Below are positions 1 through 6,816 of a DNA stretch of 20,461 nucleotides, in pieces. The position numbers and the translations under genes were made by a program. The number at the start of each line of letters is the position of its first letter. The stretch's first letter is position 1. The notes below the pieces were generated by a model. It worked only from the letters and a program-made list of their open reading frames with translations. It had not been told where the DNA came from and did not search any database. The DNA is taken from contig DJWR01000179.1 of NCBI GenBank assembly GCA_002441055.1, forward strand, positions 8,191-28,651, given 5' to 3'. The DNA is from Caulobacteraceae bacterium UBA6225. GTDB taxonomy: Bacteria; Pseudomonadota; Alphaproteobacteria; Caulobacterales; Caulobacteraceae.

Positions 1-53
1 GGCGCGGCGATATAGGTGGCGAACTCCACCACCTTCAAACCCTTGAGTATCAC
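1..53 (-). CDS. Family III (CaiB/BaiF) CoA-transferase, N-terminal fragment
   Basis: Reading the minus strand from a GTG at 53, the first 18 residues begin MILKGLKVVEF and continue ATYIAAP up to the window edge. This is the typical opening of CaiB/BaiF family III CoA-transferases, where a GLRVVE-type strand leads into a Rossmann-like fold and is followed by a short (A/G)P loop. These enzymes move CoA between carboxylic acids. A GGAG lies 5 bases before the GTG, with another GGAGG further upstream, which supports this start. The frame stays open further upstream, so a longer N-terminus is possible. It lies 112 bases downstream of the hybrid kinase on the same strand. Only the N-terminus is visible, so the family call is likely but the substrate is unknown. 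Confidence 0.6.
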   Translation of the reverse strand, partial: MILKGLKVVEFATYIAA

Positions 54-165
54 GAGCGCTCCGTCCTCCGCCTGCGGCCGCGCCTTGATCGGCGCAGCTC
101 CCCGTTGAGGGCATACTGACCGGCGCCGGCGGACGGGGAAAGACGTTCTGCGCGGTGACCCGGCG

Positions 166-1959
166 TCAGGCGATCTTGCGGGCCAGGGTGCGGCGAGAAG
201 CGGCGGTGGCGTCAGCCACGGCGCGGGCCACGGCGGTGACGCTGACCGGCTTGCGCAGCACGGCGTCGGCGCCAGCCTGGGTGCACTCCAGGGCCTCGCT
301 GGCGTCCCCGCCAATGACGGCGATGATGGGCAGGTCCCCCGCCGGCGCCGGCAGGGCGCGGATGGCGGCGGTGGCTTCTGGGCCATCCAGGCCTGGCATA
401 CGACCATCGATCAGGGCCAGATCGAACTCGCAGACCCGGGCCAGGTCGACGGCGCGCCGACCATCCTGGGCATGGACCACCTGGTGGCCAAGCTGCTCCA
501 GCACCGCCCGCATCATGGCCGCGTTCAAGCTGTCGTCCTCGGCCATCAGGATCCGCAGCTTGCGGCCGTCCGCCGGGGTCTCATCGGTCGCCTCCGGCGC
601 GATGTCCACGGGCGCAGTCGCCAGGGGGTCAAAGGGCAGGACGAGGCCAAAGCAGCTGCCGACGCCCGGAGCGCTGGTGGCGGTGAGCTCCCCGCTCATC
701 AGGCGCGCCAGCTGGCGCGAGAGCGACAGGCCAAGGCCGGCGCCGGGGACGCCGGCGCTGGTCCGCTCCACCCGGTGGAAGGCCTCGAAGGCCTGGGACA
801 GCTCGGTGTCCGACAGCCCAGGACCCGTATCGGCGATCTCGATGAGGATGCGCCCTTCCGGCGTCAGGCTGAGGCGCGCCTCAACCCGACCCCGGACGGT
901 GAACTTGATGGCGTTGCCGATCAGGTTGGCCAGGATCTGCCGCACCCGTGACGGATCGCCCAGCGCCGCGCCAGACCCTTCGACCAGTTCGGGCGCCACA
1001 TGCACGCTCAGTTCAAGCCCTTTGGTCCCTGCGTGCGGGCGGTTCAGCAACATCAGGTCGCGCACCAGGGCCGGGGCGTCGAGGGGGCGCACCTCCACGG
1101 CCAGACGACCGGCCTCGGCCGTCTCAGAATCGAGCGTTGTGTTCAGCACCGCGATCAGGTCGCTGACCGCATCGAGGGCGGCCGACAGCTGCTCACGCGA
1201 TGGAGCGGCCCGGCCATTGCGGCCAGCGGCGGCGGCCAGAACGTGGGAGACGCCGGTCAGGCCGTTACGGATCTCGTGGCTGAGCGTCGCCACCAGGTCG
1301 GATTTGGAGCGGGCCAGGCGGCTGGCCTCCTCCACCTTGCCGGCCCGCTCGGCGATCAGCACCTCGCGCTCGGCGGCCATGGCGAACTGGCGGCGCAGGA
1401 CCCGGTTCAGCATCAGCGCCAGGGCGAAGGCCAGGGCCACCCCGCCCCAGGCCAGGGTGGCGGCGTTCTGGCTGTGGGGGCTGGCGAACAGGGCGATCAG
1501 CGGCCCAGCGGCGGCCGCGGCCCCCACCACCAGCAAGCTGGGTAGCCAGGGGGCGGTGAAGAAGATGCACATGACCGCCGCCGCCGTGGCCATCAGCAGC
1601 AGCGTCTCGCGCATCGGGCCTGCGCCATCGGCGAAGGCGGCCACCTGAGCCACGCAACCGGCCCAGACCAGCCCTGTGACGATGTGCACCCGCGCCCGCG
1701 CCCGCAGGTCTTCGGCGCGGGGGGTGCGCAGCCAGTTCACCGCCGCATAGGTCGCTCCACAGGCCATGGCGAACAGGGCGAAGCTGGCGGTCATCCAGGC
1801 GGCGTTGTCGGCATAGGACCCGGCCCAGACGAACACCGGCATGCTCACCACGAACGCTACCAGGGCGTAGGGCAGCAGGGCCGCCTGGGCGTCCAGGGCC
1901 TGTTGCGCCACCGAGGCGCCGCCGCGTGCGGCGAACCGAGCAGAATCGTTGGATGACAC
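166..1959 (-). CDS. Membrane hybrid histidine kinase (HisKA-HATPase-REC)
   Basis: A 597-residue hybrid sensor kinase. The N-terminal part (about 28-185) holds roughly six hydrophobic segments and no recognisable periplasmic sensor domain, so it probably senses within or near the inner membrane. A HisKA motif SHEIRNGL follows, with phospho-acceptor His228. The ATPase domain has the N box (NLIGNAIKF, 345-353), the G1 box (DTGPGL, 377-382) and a GAGLGLSL G2 box (406-413). A receiver domain occupies about 467-587, with acidic pair Glu474/Asp475, phospho-acceptor Asp518 (LIDGRMP) and Lys570. The usual switch Thr/Ser is Ile549. There is no Hpt domain in the protein. The start is a GTG at 1959 with AAGGA upstream. 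It is divergent from the DUF2336 gene, with 161 bases between them. The stimulus and output are unknown. Confidence 0.93.
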   Translation of the reverse strand: MSSNDSARFAARGGASVAQQALDAQAALLPYALVAFVVSMPVFVWAGSYADNAAWMTASFALFAMACGATYAAVNWLRTPRAEDLRARARVHIVTGLVWAGCVAQVAAFADGAGPMRETLLLMATAAAVMCIFFTAPWLPSLLVVGAAAAAGPLIALFASPHSQNAATLAWGGVALAFALALMLNRVLRRQFAMAAEREVLIAERAGKVEEASRLARSKSDLVATLSHEIRNGLTGVSHVLAAAAGRNGRAAPSREQLSAALDAVSDLIAVLNTTLDSETAEAGRLAVEVRPLDAPALVRDLMLLNRPHAGTKGLELSVHVAPELVEGSGAALGDPSRVRQILANLIGNAIKFTVRGRVEARLSLTPEGRILIEIADTGPGLSDTELSQAFEAFHRVERTSAGVPGAGLGLSLSRQLARLMSGELTATSAPGVGSCFGLVLPFDPLATAPVDIAPEATDETPADGRKLRILMAEDDSLNAAMMRAVLEQLGHQVVHAQDGRRAVDLARVCEFDLALIDGRMPGLDGPEATAAIRALPAPAGDLPIIAVIGGDASEALECTQAGADAVLRKPVSVTAVARAVADATAASRRTLARKIA

Positions 1960-2120
1960 AGGCTGGTCCTTTGCGGCGACGCCCGTGAAGGTAGTGGGTC
2001 AGGGTTGGCGACGGGTTACGCAACAGCGTTAATCCACAAGCGGGTTTGAAACCGTCCGTTAAGCCTAACCGAGCATTGTTGTGTGACGGGGCGGGAGTCC
2101 CGGCGAAGGGGGAGGGGCAC

Positions 2121-3260
2121 ATGACCACGACGCGGGCGGCGCTCACCGAAGACGATATTCGCACCCTGGTTAAGGGCGCCACGCCGGACGAGCGCGCCCT
2201 GGTGGCGCACAAGCTTTGCCGGCGGATCGACACCCTGCCGCTGACCCCGGAAGAACAGGTTCTGGCGCAGGACATTCTGCGGGTCATGGCCGCCGACGCC
2301 GCCGAACTGGTCCGCCGCGCCCTGGCGGTGACGCTGAAGAGTTCGCCCCTGATCCCCCACGACGTGGCCCTCAAGCTGGCCCGGGATGTGGAGAGCGTCT
2401 GCCAACCCATACTCAGCTTCTCGCCGGTCTTCACCGATGAGGAGCTGGTGGAGATCGTCCGCCTGGGCGGCCCCGTCCGGCAGGTGGCCATCGCCAAGCG
2501 TCCCCGGCTGTCGCGCCGTGTGACCGACGTCATGGTCGAGACCGGCGTGGAACGGGCGGTGGAAGTCACCTGCTCCAACGACAACGCCGACTTCGCCGAA
2601 TCCACCCTGATGAATGTTCTGGCCCGGTTCGAGCGGTCAGAGCGTGTCCTGGCGGCCGTCGCCTACCGCCAGACCTTGCCGCTTTCGGTCACCGAGAAGC
2701 TCATCGATCTGGTAGGCGATCAGGTTCGCGACCACCTGCTGGCCCATCATCCTGTTTCGCCCGAGCTGGCCCTGCAGATCGCCACCGGGGCCAAGGAGCG
2801 CGCGACCCTTGATCTGGTGGACCAGGCGGGCCGCGCCGCGGATCTGAAGGCCTTTGTGGCCCACCTCCACCGCAATGAGCGCCTGACGCCGTCGCTGCTG
2901 CTCAGGGCCCTGGCCCATGGCCACATGGCGTTCTTTGAATGGGGTCTGGCCGAGTTGGCGGGCGTGCCGCACCATCGCACCTGGCTGATGATCCATGACG
3001 CCGGCCCCCTGGGCCTGAAGGCCATCTATGAGCGGGCCGGCATGCCTGCGCGCCTGCTGCCAGCCTTCCGGGCCGGGGTGGACACCTTCCACGCCATGGA
3101 GTTCGAAGGCGGCGCCCGCGATCGCGACAAGTTCCAGAAGAAGATGCTCGAGCGCTTCCTCACTCAGCCGCATGTGGGGGCGCGGGAAGACGCCGACTAT
3201 CTGCTGGACCGGATGGATCGCATGGCCGAACGCGCCGGCCCCGCGCTTCAGACCGCCTGA
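2121..3260 (+). CDS. DUF2336 family protein (first copy)
   Basis: A 379-residue all-helical soluble protein with no signal peptide or membrane segment. The ATG at 2121 is chosen because GGAGGGG (2111-2117) sits just before it. An in-frame extension to about 2046 lacks such a site. The family is recognised from the segment at 101-143, which contains SPVFTDEELVEIV and AIAKRPRLS, and from a second block at about 245-270 (LTPSLLLRAL). Both blocks match the other DUF2336 protein in this window (5561-6694). The helical layout resembles HEAT-like repeats. DUF2336 proteins have no assigned biochemical role that I can state. It is divergent from the hybrid kinase and 48 bases upstream of the NUDIX gene on the same strand. 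Confidence 0.85.
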   Translation: MTTTRAALTEDDIRTLVKGATPDERALVAHKLCRRIDTLPLTPEEQVLAQDILRVMAADAAELVRRALAVTLKSSPLIPHDVALKLARDVESVCQPILSFSPVFTDEELVEIVRLGGPVRQVAIAKRPRLSRRVTDVMVETGVERAVEVTCSNDNADFAESTLMNVLARFERSERVLAAVAYRQTLPLSVTEKLIDLVGDQVRDHLLAHHPVSPELALQIATGAKERATLDLVDQAGRAADLKAFVAHLHRNERLTPSLLLRALAHGHMAFFEWGLAELAGVPHHRTWLMIHDAGPLGLKAIYERAGMPARLLPAFRAGVDTFHAMEFEGGARDRDKFQKKMLERFLTQPHVGAREDADYLLDRMDRMAERAGPALQTA

Positions 3261-3273
3261 CTCAAGCTTTTCC

Positions 3274-3303
3274 TTGGCGATCGCGCCCGTCGCGCTCAGA
3301 TAT
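3274..3303 (+). promoter_or_regulatory. Possible promoter for the NUDIX gene (leaderless start)
   Basis: TTGGCG (3274-3279) and AGATAT (3298-3303) are 18 bases apart. Transcription would begin at or next to the ATG at 3309, which has no Shine-Dalgarno sequence. The -10 match is weak. Confidence 0.25.
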
Positions 3304-3308
3304 CGCCC

Positions 3309-4094
3309 ATGACTGATGATCCCGCTGGCGGGCTGGTGCGCCCGGCCTCGACCCTTCTCCTGCTCCGCGACGATCCCACCTTCGAAGTGTTGATGGTCGA
3401 GCGCCATCACCAGATCGATTTCGCCTCAGGCGCCCTGGTGTTTCCCGGCGGCAAGACCAGCGCTGGCGACCATGACGAGGCCTGGGTCGACCATGCCCTC
3501 GGCTGGACCAGTCACGGCGCCGAACAGGCAGGGCTGAGGATTGCGGCGATCCGTGAACTCTTCGAAGAGGCCGGCCTGCTGTTGGCGCGCCGGCCAGACG
3601 GCGGACCGCTGGAGGTCGAGCCTGCGCCCCTGGCCCTGCGTCAGTCGGTGGACCGTGGGGAGACGCCGTTCCTTGATGTGGTGCGCGAGGCCGGCGCCCG
3701 GCTGGACCTCTCGGCGCTGACGGTGTTTGCGCGCTGGATCACACCGCCCGTGACGCCAAAGCGCTTTGATACATGGTTCTATCTGGCCCACGCGCCGGCT
3801 GACCAACTGGCGGTTTGCGATGGTCGCGAGACGGTGGACGCTTGCTGGTACGCCCCGCATGCCGCGCTCAGCGCCGCCGAACGGGGGGAGCGCAAGGTGG
3901 TGTTTCCCACGCGGATGAATCTGGGAATGCTCGCCAAGGCCCAGAGCGCCGCGGCCGCGATCGAACAGGCCAGCCTTCGCCCCCTGGTCACGGTGCAGCC
4001 TGAAATCCATGACGGGCCGGAGGGCCGACGGCTCGTCTTACCCGAAAGCGCCGGCTATGGCGCCGTCAGCGAGCCCTTCGCGCCGGGAATGTAG
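3309..4094 (+). CDS. NUDIX hydrolase
   Basis: A 261-residue cytosolic NUDIX hydrolase, a family that cleaves nucleoside diphosphates linked to another moiety. The core of the Nudix box is RELFEEAGLL (82-91), which contains the metal-binding Glu pair Glu86/Glu87. The PGGK segment (46-49) normally begins the box, but about 30 residues separate it from the REL core. This long insertion resembles the NUDT7/NUDT8/NUDT19-type enzymes, some of which act on CoA derivatives. The substrate cannot be fixed from sequence. It follows the DUF2336 gene by 48 bases. No clear Shine-Dalgarno precedes the ATG, which may be translated leaderless or by coupling. It converges with the Hpt gene 19 bases away. Confidence 0.88.
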   Translation: MTDDPAGGLVRPASTLLLLRDDPTFEVLMVERHHQIDFASGALVFPGGKTSAGDHDEAWVDHALGWTSHGAEQAGLRIAAIRELFEEAGLLLARRPDGGPLEVEPAPLALRQSVDRGETPFLDVVREAGARLDLSALTVFARWITPPVTPKRFDTWFYLAHAPADQLAVCDGRETVDACWYAPHAALSAAERGERKVVFPTRMNLGMLAKAQSAAAAIEQASLRPLVTVQPEIHDGPEGRRLVLPESAGYGAVSEPFAPGM

Positions 4095-4113
4095 ATGCCC
4101 TGTCGGGGGCGCC

Positions 4114-4599
4114 TCAGACGAGGCCGGAGGCGGCGACCCGCCGCTCAAGCTCCTCGACGAGGATCTTGCCCACCGGGTGGCTGTCGGTCTTGATCCCATC
4201 ACGGACGGCGGCCTTGATGCCGTCGATATGGGCGTCAATCAGGACCATCGGCGCTTCCATGCGCTTGTCCTTGTCGTCGATCAGCTTGCAGAGCGATCCG
4301 GCCATGCGCGTGATCAGCGGGAACTCATAGGTGGCGCCGAGGCCTTTCAGGTCATGGGCGCGAAGATAGAGTGTTTCCAGGGTTTCGGGCGTCGCGCCCT
4401 CGGTCTTCACCTGCTGGCGGGCCGCCTCGAGCTTGGTGACCTCGTCCTGCAGCCAGGCGGCGAAGTTTCCAGAGAGGCTCTTGAGCGCAGCTTCAGCCTT
4501 GGCGATCGCGCTGGCGTCGACGGCGCCGAAACGACCCCCGACCTTCAGGCGAAGCGTGTTGGGGACCTGGATCACCTGACCCGTATTCTGCTGACTCAC
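4114..4599 (-). CDS. Stand-alone Hpt (histidine phosphotransfer) protein
   Basis: A soluble protein of about 161 residues with one Hpt domain. Such proteins shuttle phosphate from a hybrid kinase's receiver to a downstream response regulator. The signature is AHDLKGLGATYEF, with the phospho-acceptor His at 82, inside a helical bundle spanning about 25-145. The start needs care: an ATG at 4605 directly abuts its GGAG (4606-4609) with no spacer. The GTG at 4599 lies 6 bases after the same GGAG and gives a protein beginning MSQQNTG, so I prefer the GTG. It is last in the run after nadK, with a gap of about 110 bases. The hybrid kinase at 166-1959 has no Hpt of its own and is a plausible partner, but only by proximity. 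Confidence 0.88.
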   Translation of the reverse strand: MSQQNTGQVIQVPNTLRLKVGGRFGAVDASAIAKAEAALKSLSGNFAAWLQDEVTKLEAARQQVKTEGATPETLETLYLRAHDLKGLGATYEFPLITRMAGSLCKLIDDKDKRMEAPMVLIDAHIDGIKAAVRDGIKTDSHPVGKILVEELERRVAASGLV

Positions 4600-4712
4600 T
4601 GCCATCTCCTTTTGGGATGATTGCCAACGACTCTAGGCAGAAGAGCTTAACAACGAATGAGGCGAAGTCGCAGTGGGTCTTGTTATGCCTGTTGCAGACA
4701 GGGGCGGCGACT

Positions 4713-5495
4713 CTAGGCGGAAAACTGCTCGGCCAGGACGCGCTCTTCCAGGCTGCGCCCGGCGTCGAACAGCATCACAAGGCTGATGTCGCGGTTTTCG
4801 GCCACATGAACTTCGAGGACGTCGCGGACCTCGAAATTGTCCGCCACGGCGCTGACCGGCCGCTTGTCAGCCTCAAGAATCTCAAAACTGACCCGCGCGG
4901 CGTGGGACAGCAGGGCGCCGCGCCAGCGGCGGGGGCGGAAGGCGCTGATGGGGGTCAGAGCCATCACCTTGGCGTCCAGGGGGATGATTGGGCCGTGGGC
5001 CGAGAGGTTGTAGGCGGTCGACCCCGCCGGCGTCGCCACCAGGGCGCCGTCGCAGGACAACTCGTTCAGGCGAACCTTGCCGTCCACCGAAATGCGCAGC
5101 TTGGCCGTCTGCCGGGTCTGGCGCAGCAGGGAGACCTCGTTGATCGCCAGGGCCCGATGCTGACGCCGGCGAGAGTCCACCGCCACCATGCTCAGGGGGT
5201 GGATCAGGGCCCGCTCGGCGGCGTTGATCCGGTCGAGCAGATCATCGGGGCTGTATTCGTTCATCAGGAAGCCCACCGAGCCGCGGTTCATTCCGTAGAT
5301 CGGCTTGGGCGCACCCATGTTCCCATGCAGCGTCTCCAGCATGAAGCCGTCGCCGCCCAGGGCGACGATCACCTGGGCCTGGTCCTGGGGCGACTGGCCA
5401 TAGCGCGCCGTCAGCACCTTCAGGGCGTCCTGGGCTTCGGGCCGGTCGCTGGCGGCGAACGCGATCCGGGTCAAAATGGGCTCGGCTCTGAACAT
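4713..5495 (-). CDS. nadK: NAD kinase
   Basis: A 260-residue cytosolic enzyme that phosphorylates NAD to NADP using ATP or polyphosphate and so supplies the NADP pool. The diagnostic motifs are GGDG (47-50, followed by FML), AINE (Asn119/Glu120 at the NAD site) and the conserved loop DGALVATPAGSTAY (149-162). Length is normal for the family. The ATG at 5495 is the earliest possible start, because an in-frame TGA lies two codons upstream. It has no Shine-Dalgarno, but a TTGACA-type promoter lies at the right distance for a leaderless message. It is 65 bases downstream of a DUF2336 gene and upstream of the Hpt gene, all on the minus strand. The gene is essential in most bacteria. Confidence 0.95.
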   Translation of the reverse strand: MFRAEPILTRIAFAASDRPEAQDALKVLTARYGQSPQDQAQVIVALGGDGFMLETLHGNMGAPKPIYGMNRGSVGFLMNEYSPDDLLDRINAAERALIHPLSMVAVDSRRRQHRALAINEVSLLRQTRQTAKLRISVDGKVRLNELSCDGALVATPAGSTAYNLSAHGPIIPLDAKVMALTPISAFRPRRWRGALLSHAARVSFEILEADKRPVSAVADNFEVRDVLEVHVAENRDISLVMLFDAGRSLEERVLAEQFSA

Positions 5496-5503
5496 GGGCC
5501 GTC

Positions 5504-5532
5504 ACAAGCGTGCAGGGGATGGTCCTTGTCAA
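5504..5532 (-). promoter_or_regulatory. Possible promoter of nadK giving a leaderless mRNA
   Basis: On the minus strand a perfect TTGACA (5527-5532) is followed 17 bases later by GCTTGT (5504-5509), which partly matches the Caulobacter-type GCTANA -10 element. Initiation about 7 bases further on would fall at or next to the nadK ATG (5495). That agrees with the absence of a Shine-Dalgarno there. Confidence 0.4.
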
Positions 5533-5560
5533 ACCCCGATCGCAGGACCTGCCCGCCGGC

Positions 5561-6694
5561 TCACCCGCCGCGGGGGGTCATGGTGCGGCGGAAGGCCATG
5601 GCGGCGAGGTTTGGGGCGAAGGGACCAAAGGCGGCCAAGCCGCGACGGAGGCCCTCGGCCCCGCCACCTGGCTTGCCGCCGTTGAGCTCCCGGACCAGCT
5701 CAAGAATGGTGGAAAAGGCGCTGCGGTCGATATTCACCGCCGCGCAGGCGAGCGCCAGATGCTCGGGTTGCTCCCCATCCAGGGCGCGGCGCACCATTTC
5801 GGGCGGAAAATCCCCAAGGGTGGCCAGGGCGCCGACAAACAGGGAGAGCTTGCCCTCCCGAAGGGCGCGCAGCAGGTAGCCGGGGCGCAACTGTCCGGCC
5901 GCCACCAGCTTGGAGATCAGCCGACGCTCCATCTCCTCGCGCTCGTCATCCTGTTCCCAGACGATGGCGTCGGTGGTCGGGTCGGCGCCCGCCTGGCCCG
6001 CATGGGCCTCGCCCACCGCCTTGCTCAGAGCGGCCTCAAGCTTGTCCGGATCGAGGCGGAAGCGGGTGGTGAGCGCCTGGCGCAGGGCCTGACCCACCCA
6101 GACATAGAGCTGAAGAGCGAGATCGTCTGTTAGTTCAGGGCGACGGACCAGGGGGGAGCGCAGGGCGGCCACCCGTCGCGAAGCCTTGACCAGCAGAGCC
6201 ATGTCGCCGGGGGCAAGCTCAGTCTGGACGTTGCCCGCCAGGGCGGTCAGAACGGCGGGCTCCCCCTGTTTCAGAATCGCACTGATCACGGGGGTGGCGA
6301 GGCCCGGACGACGGGCGACCTCGATCTGGTGCTCGACCGTGGCCTCGATCAGCAGTCGCACAAGGTCCTGGTCGTCGAGCAGGGGGCTGGAGGCGATGAT
6401 GGGGCGGGCGATCTCGATGTCATCAAGGGCCAGCACATTGATCAGGGCCGCCGGCGCCCAGTCCACATGGGCCAGGCTCTCGGCCAACCGGCGGCGGATG
6501 TCCCGCTCGGCCTCGACCACCAGGCTCATGAAAATGGAGTTCAGCAGGTCCTGCACCGCCGGCGTCGACATGATCTCGGCGGTCTCGGCCACGCCGCACA
6601 GATCGACCACGGCCAGCAGCAGCCGCTCGCGGTCGCCGGGCGTTCGGCTTCTGGCCAGGCTGAGGATTTCTTCCGTTCGCGCGAGCATGCTCAA
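5561..6694 (-). CDS. DUF2336 family protein (second copy)
   Basis: A 377-residue helical soluble protein of unknown function. It shares two blocks with the first copy (2121-3260): about 102-155 (SPLLDDQDLV, then EVARRPGL) and about 268-292 (LRPGYLLRAL). It is otherwise well diverged, so the two are paralogues and not a recent duplication. An acidic linker, EQDDEREEMERR (247-258), separates the halves. The start is TTG at 6694, supported by a GGAG (6701-6704) 6 bases upstream. An ATG two codons later would be spaced 12 bases from it. It is first in the minus-strand run leading to nadK and the Hpt gene, and divergent from glpK. Function is unknown. The closeness to phosphorelay proteins is suggestive only. 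Confidence 0.85.
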   Translation of the reverse strand: MSMLARTEEILSLARSRTPGDRERLLLAVVDLCGVAETAEIMSTPAVQDLLNSIFMSLVVEAERDIRRRLAESLAHVDWAPAALINVLALDDIEIARPIIASSPLLDDQDLVRLLIEATVEHQIEVARRPGLATPVISAILKQGEPAVLTALAGNVQTELAPGDMALLVKASRRVAALRSPLVRRPELTDDLALQLYVWVGQALRQALTTRFRLDPDKLEAALSKAVGEAHAGQAGADPTTDAIVWEQDDEREEMERRLISKLVAAGQLRPGYLLRALREGKLSLFVGALATLGDFPPEMVRRALDGEQPEHLALACAAVNIDRSAFSTILELVRELNGGKPGGGAEGLRRGLAAFGPFAPNLAAMAFRRTMTPRGG

Positions 6695-6816
6695 GGCGAT
6701 CTCCAGGTTCGACGCTTGCTACGCGGACTCTGCGGGGCGCACGTGAAAACATGCTTAAACCTCGGCCAACCAATTTGCCGCAGGTCTCAAACAAGTGGCC
6801 TCAGGAGGAGATTGAC

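Noticed and set aside
120..129. CCGGCGCCGG palindrome downstream of the kinase as a terminator
   Set aside because: It has no room for a loop and no T run. It is a short GC palindrome expected by chance at this base composition.
155..1648. A 497-residue open frame on the plus strand opposite the hybrid kinase
   Set aside because: It is rich in Arg, Ser, Ala and Pro with no domain pattern, as expected for the antisense of a high-GC gene. The minus-strand kinase carries all the motifs.
1990..2075. TTAA-containing stretches before the DUF2336 gene considered as CtrA boxes
   Set aside because: None has the TTAA-N7-TTAA spacing on either strand.
1265..2605. A 446-residue minus-strand frame crossing the kinase start, the intergenic region and the DUF2336 gene
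   Set aside because: It overlaps two supported genes and a likely promoter region, and its sequence is low-complexity.
5504..6133. Plus-strand open frames over the second DUF2336 gene
   Set aside because: They lack motifs. The minus-strand protein matches a second family member in the same window.
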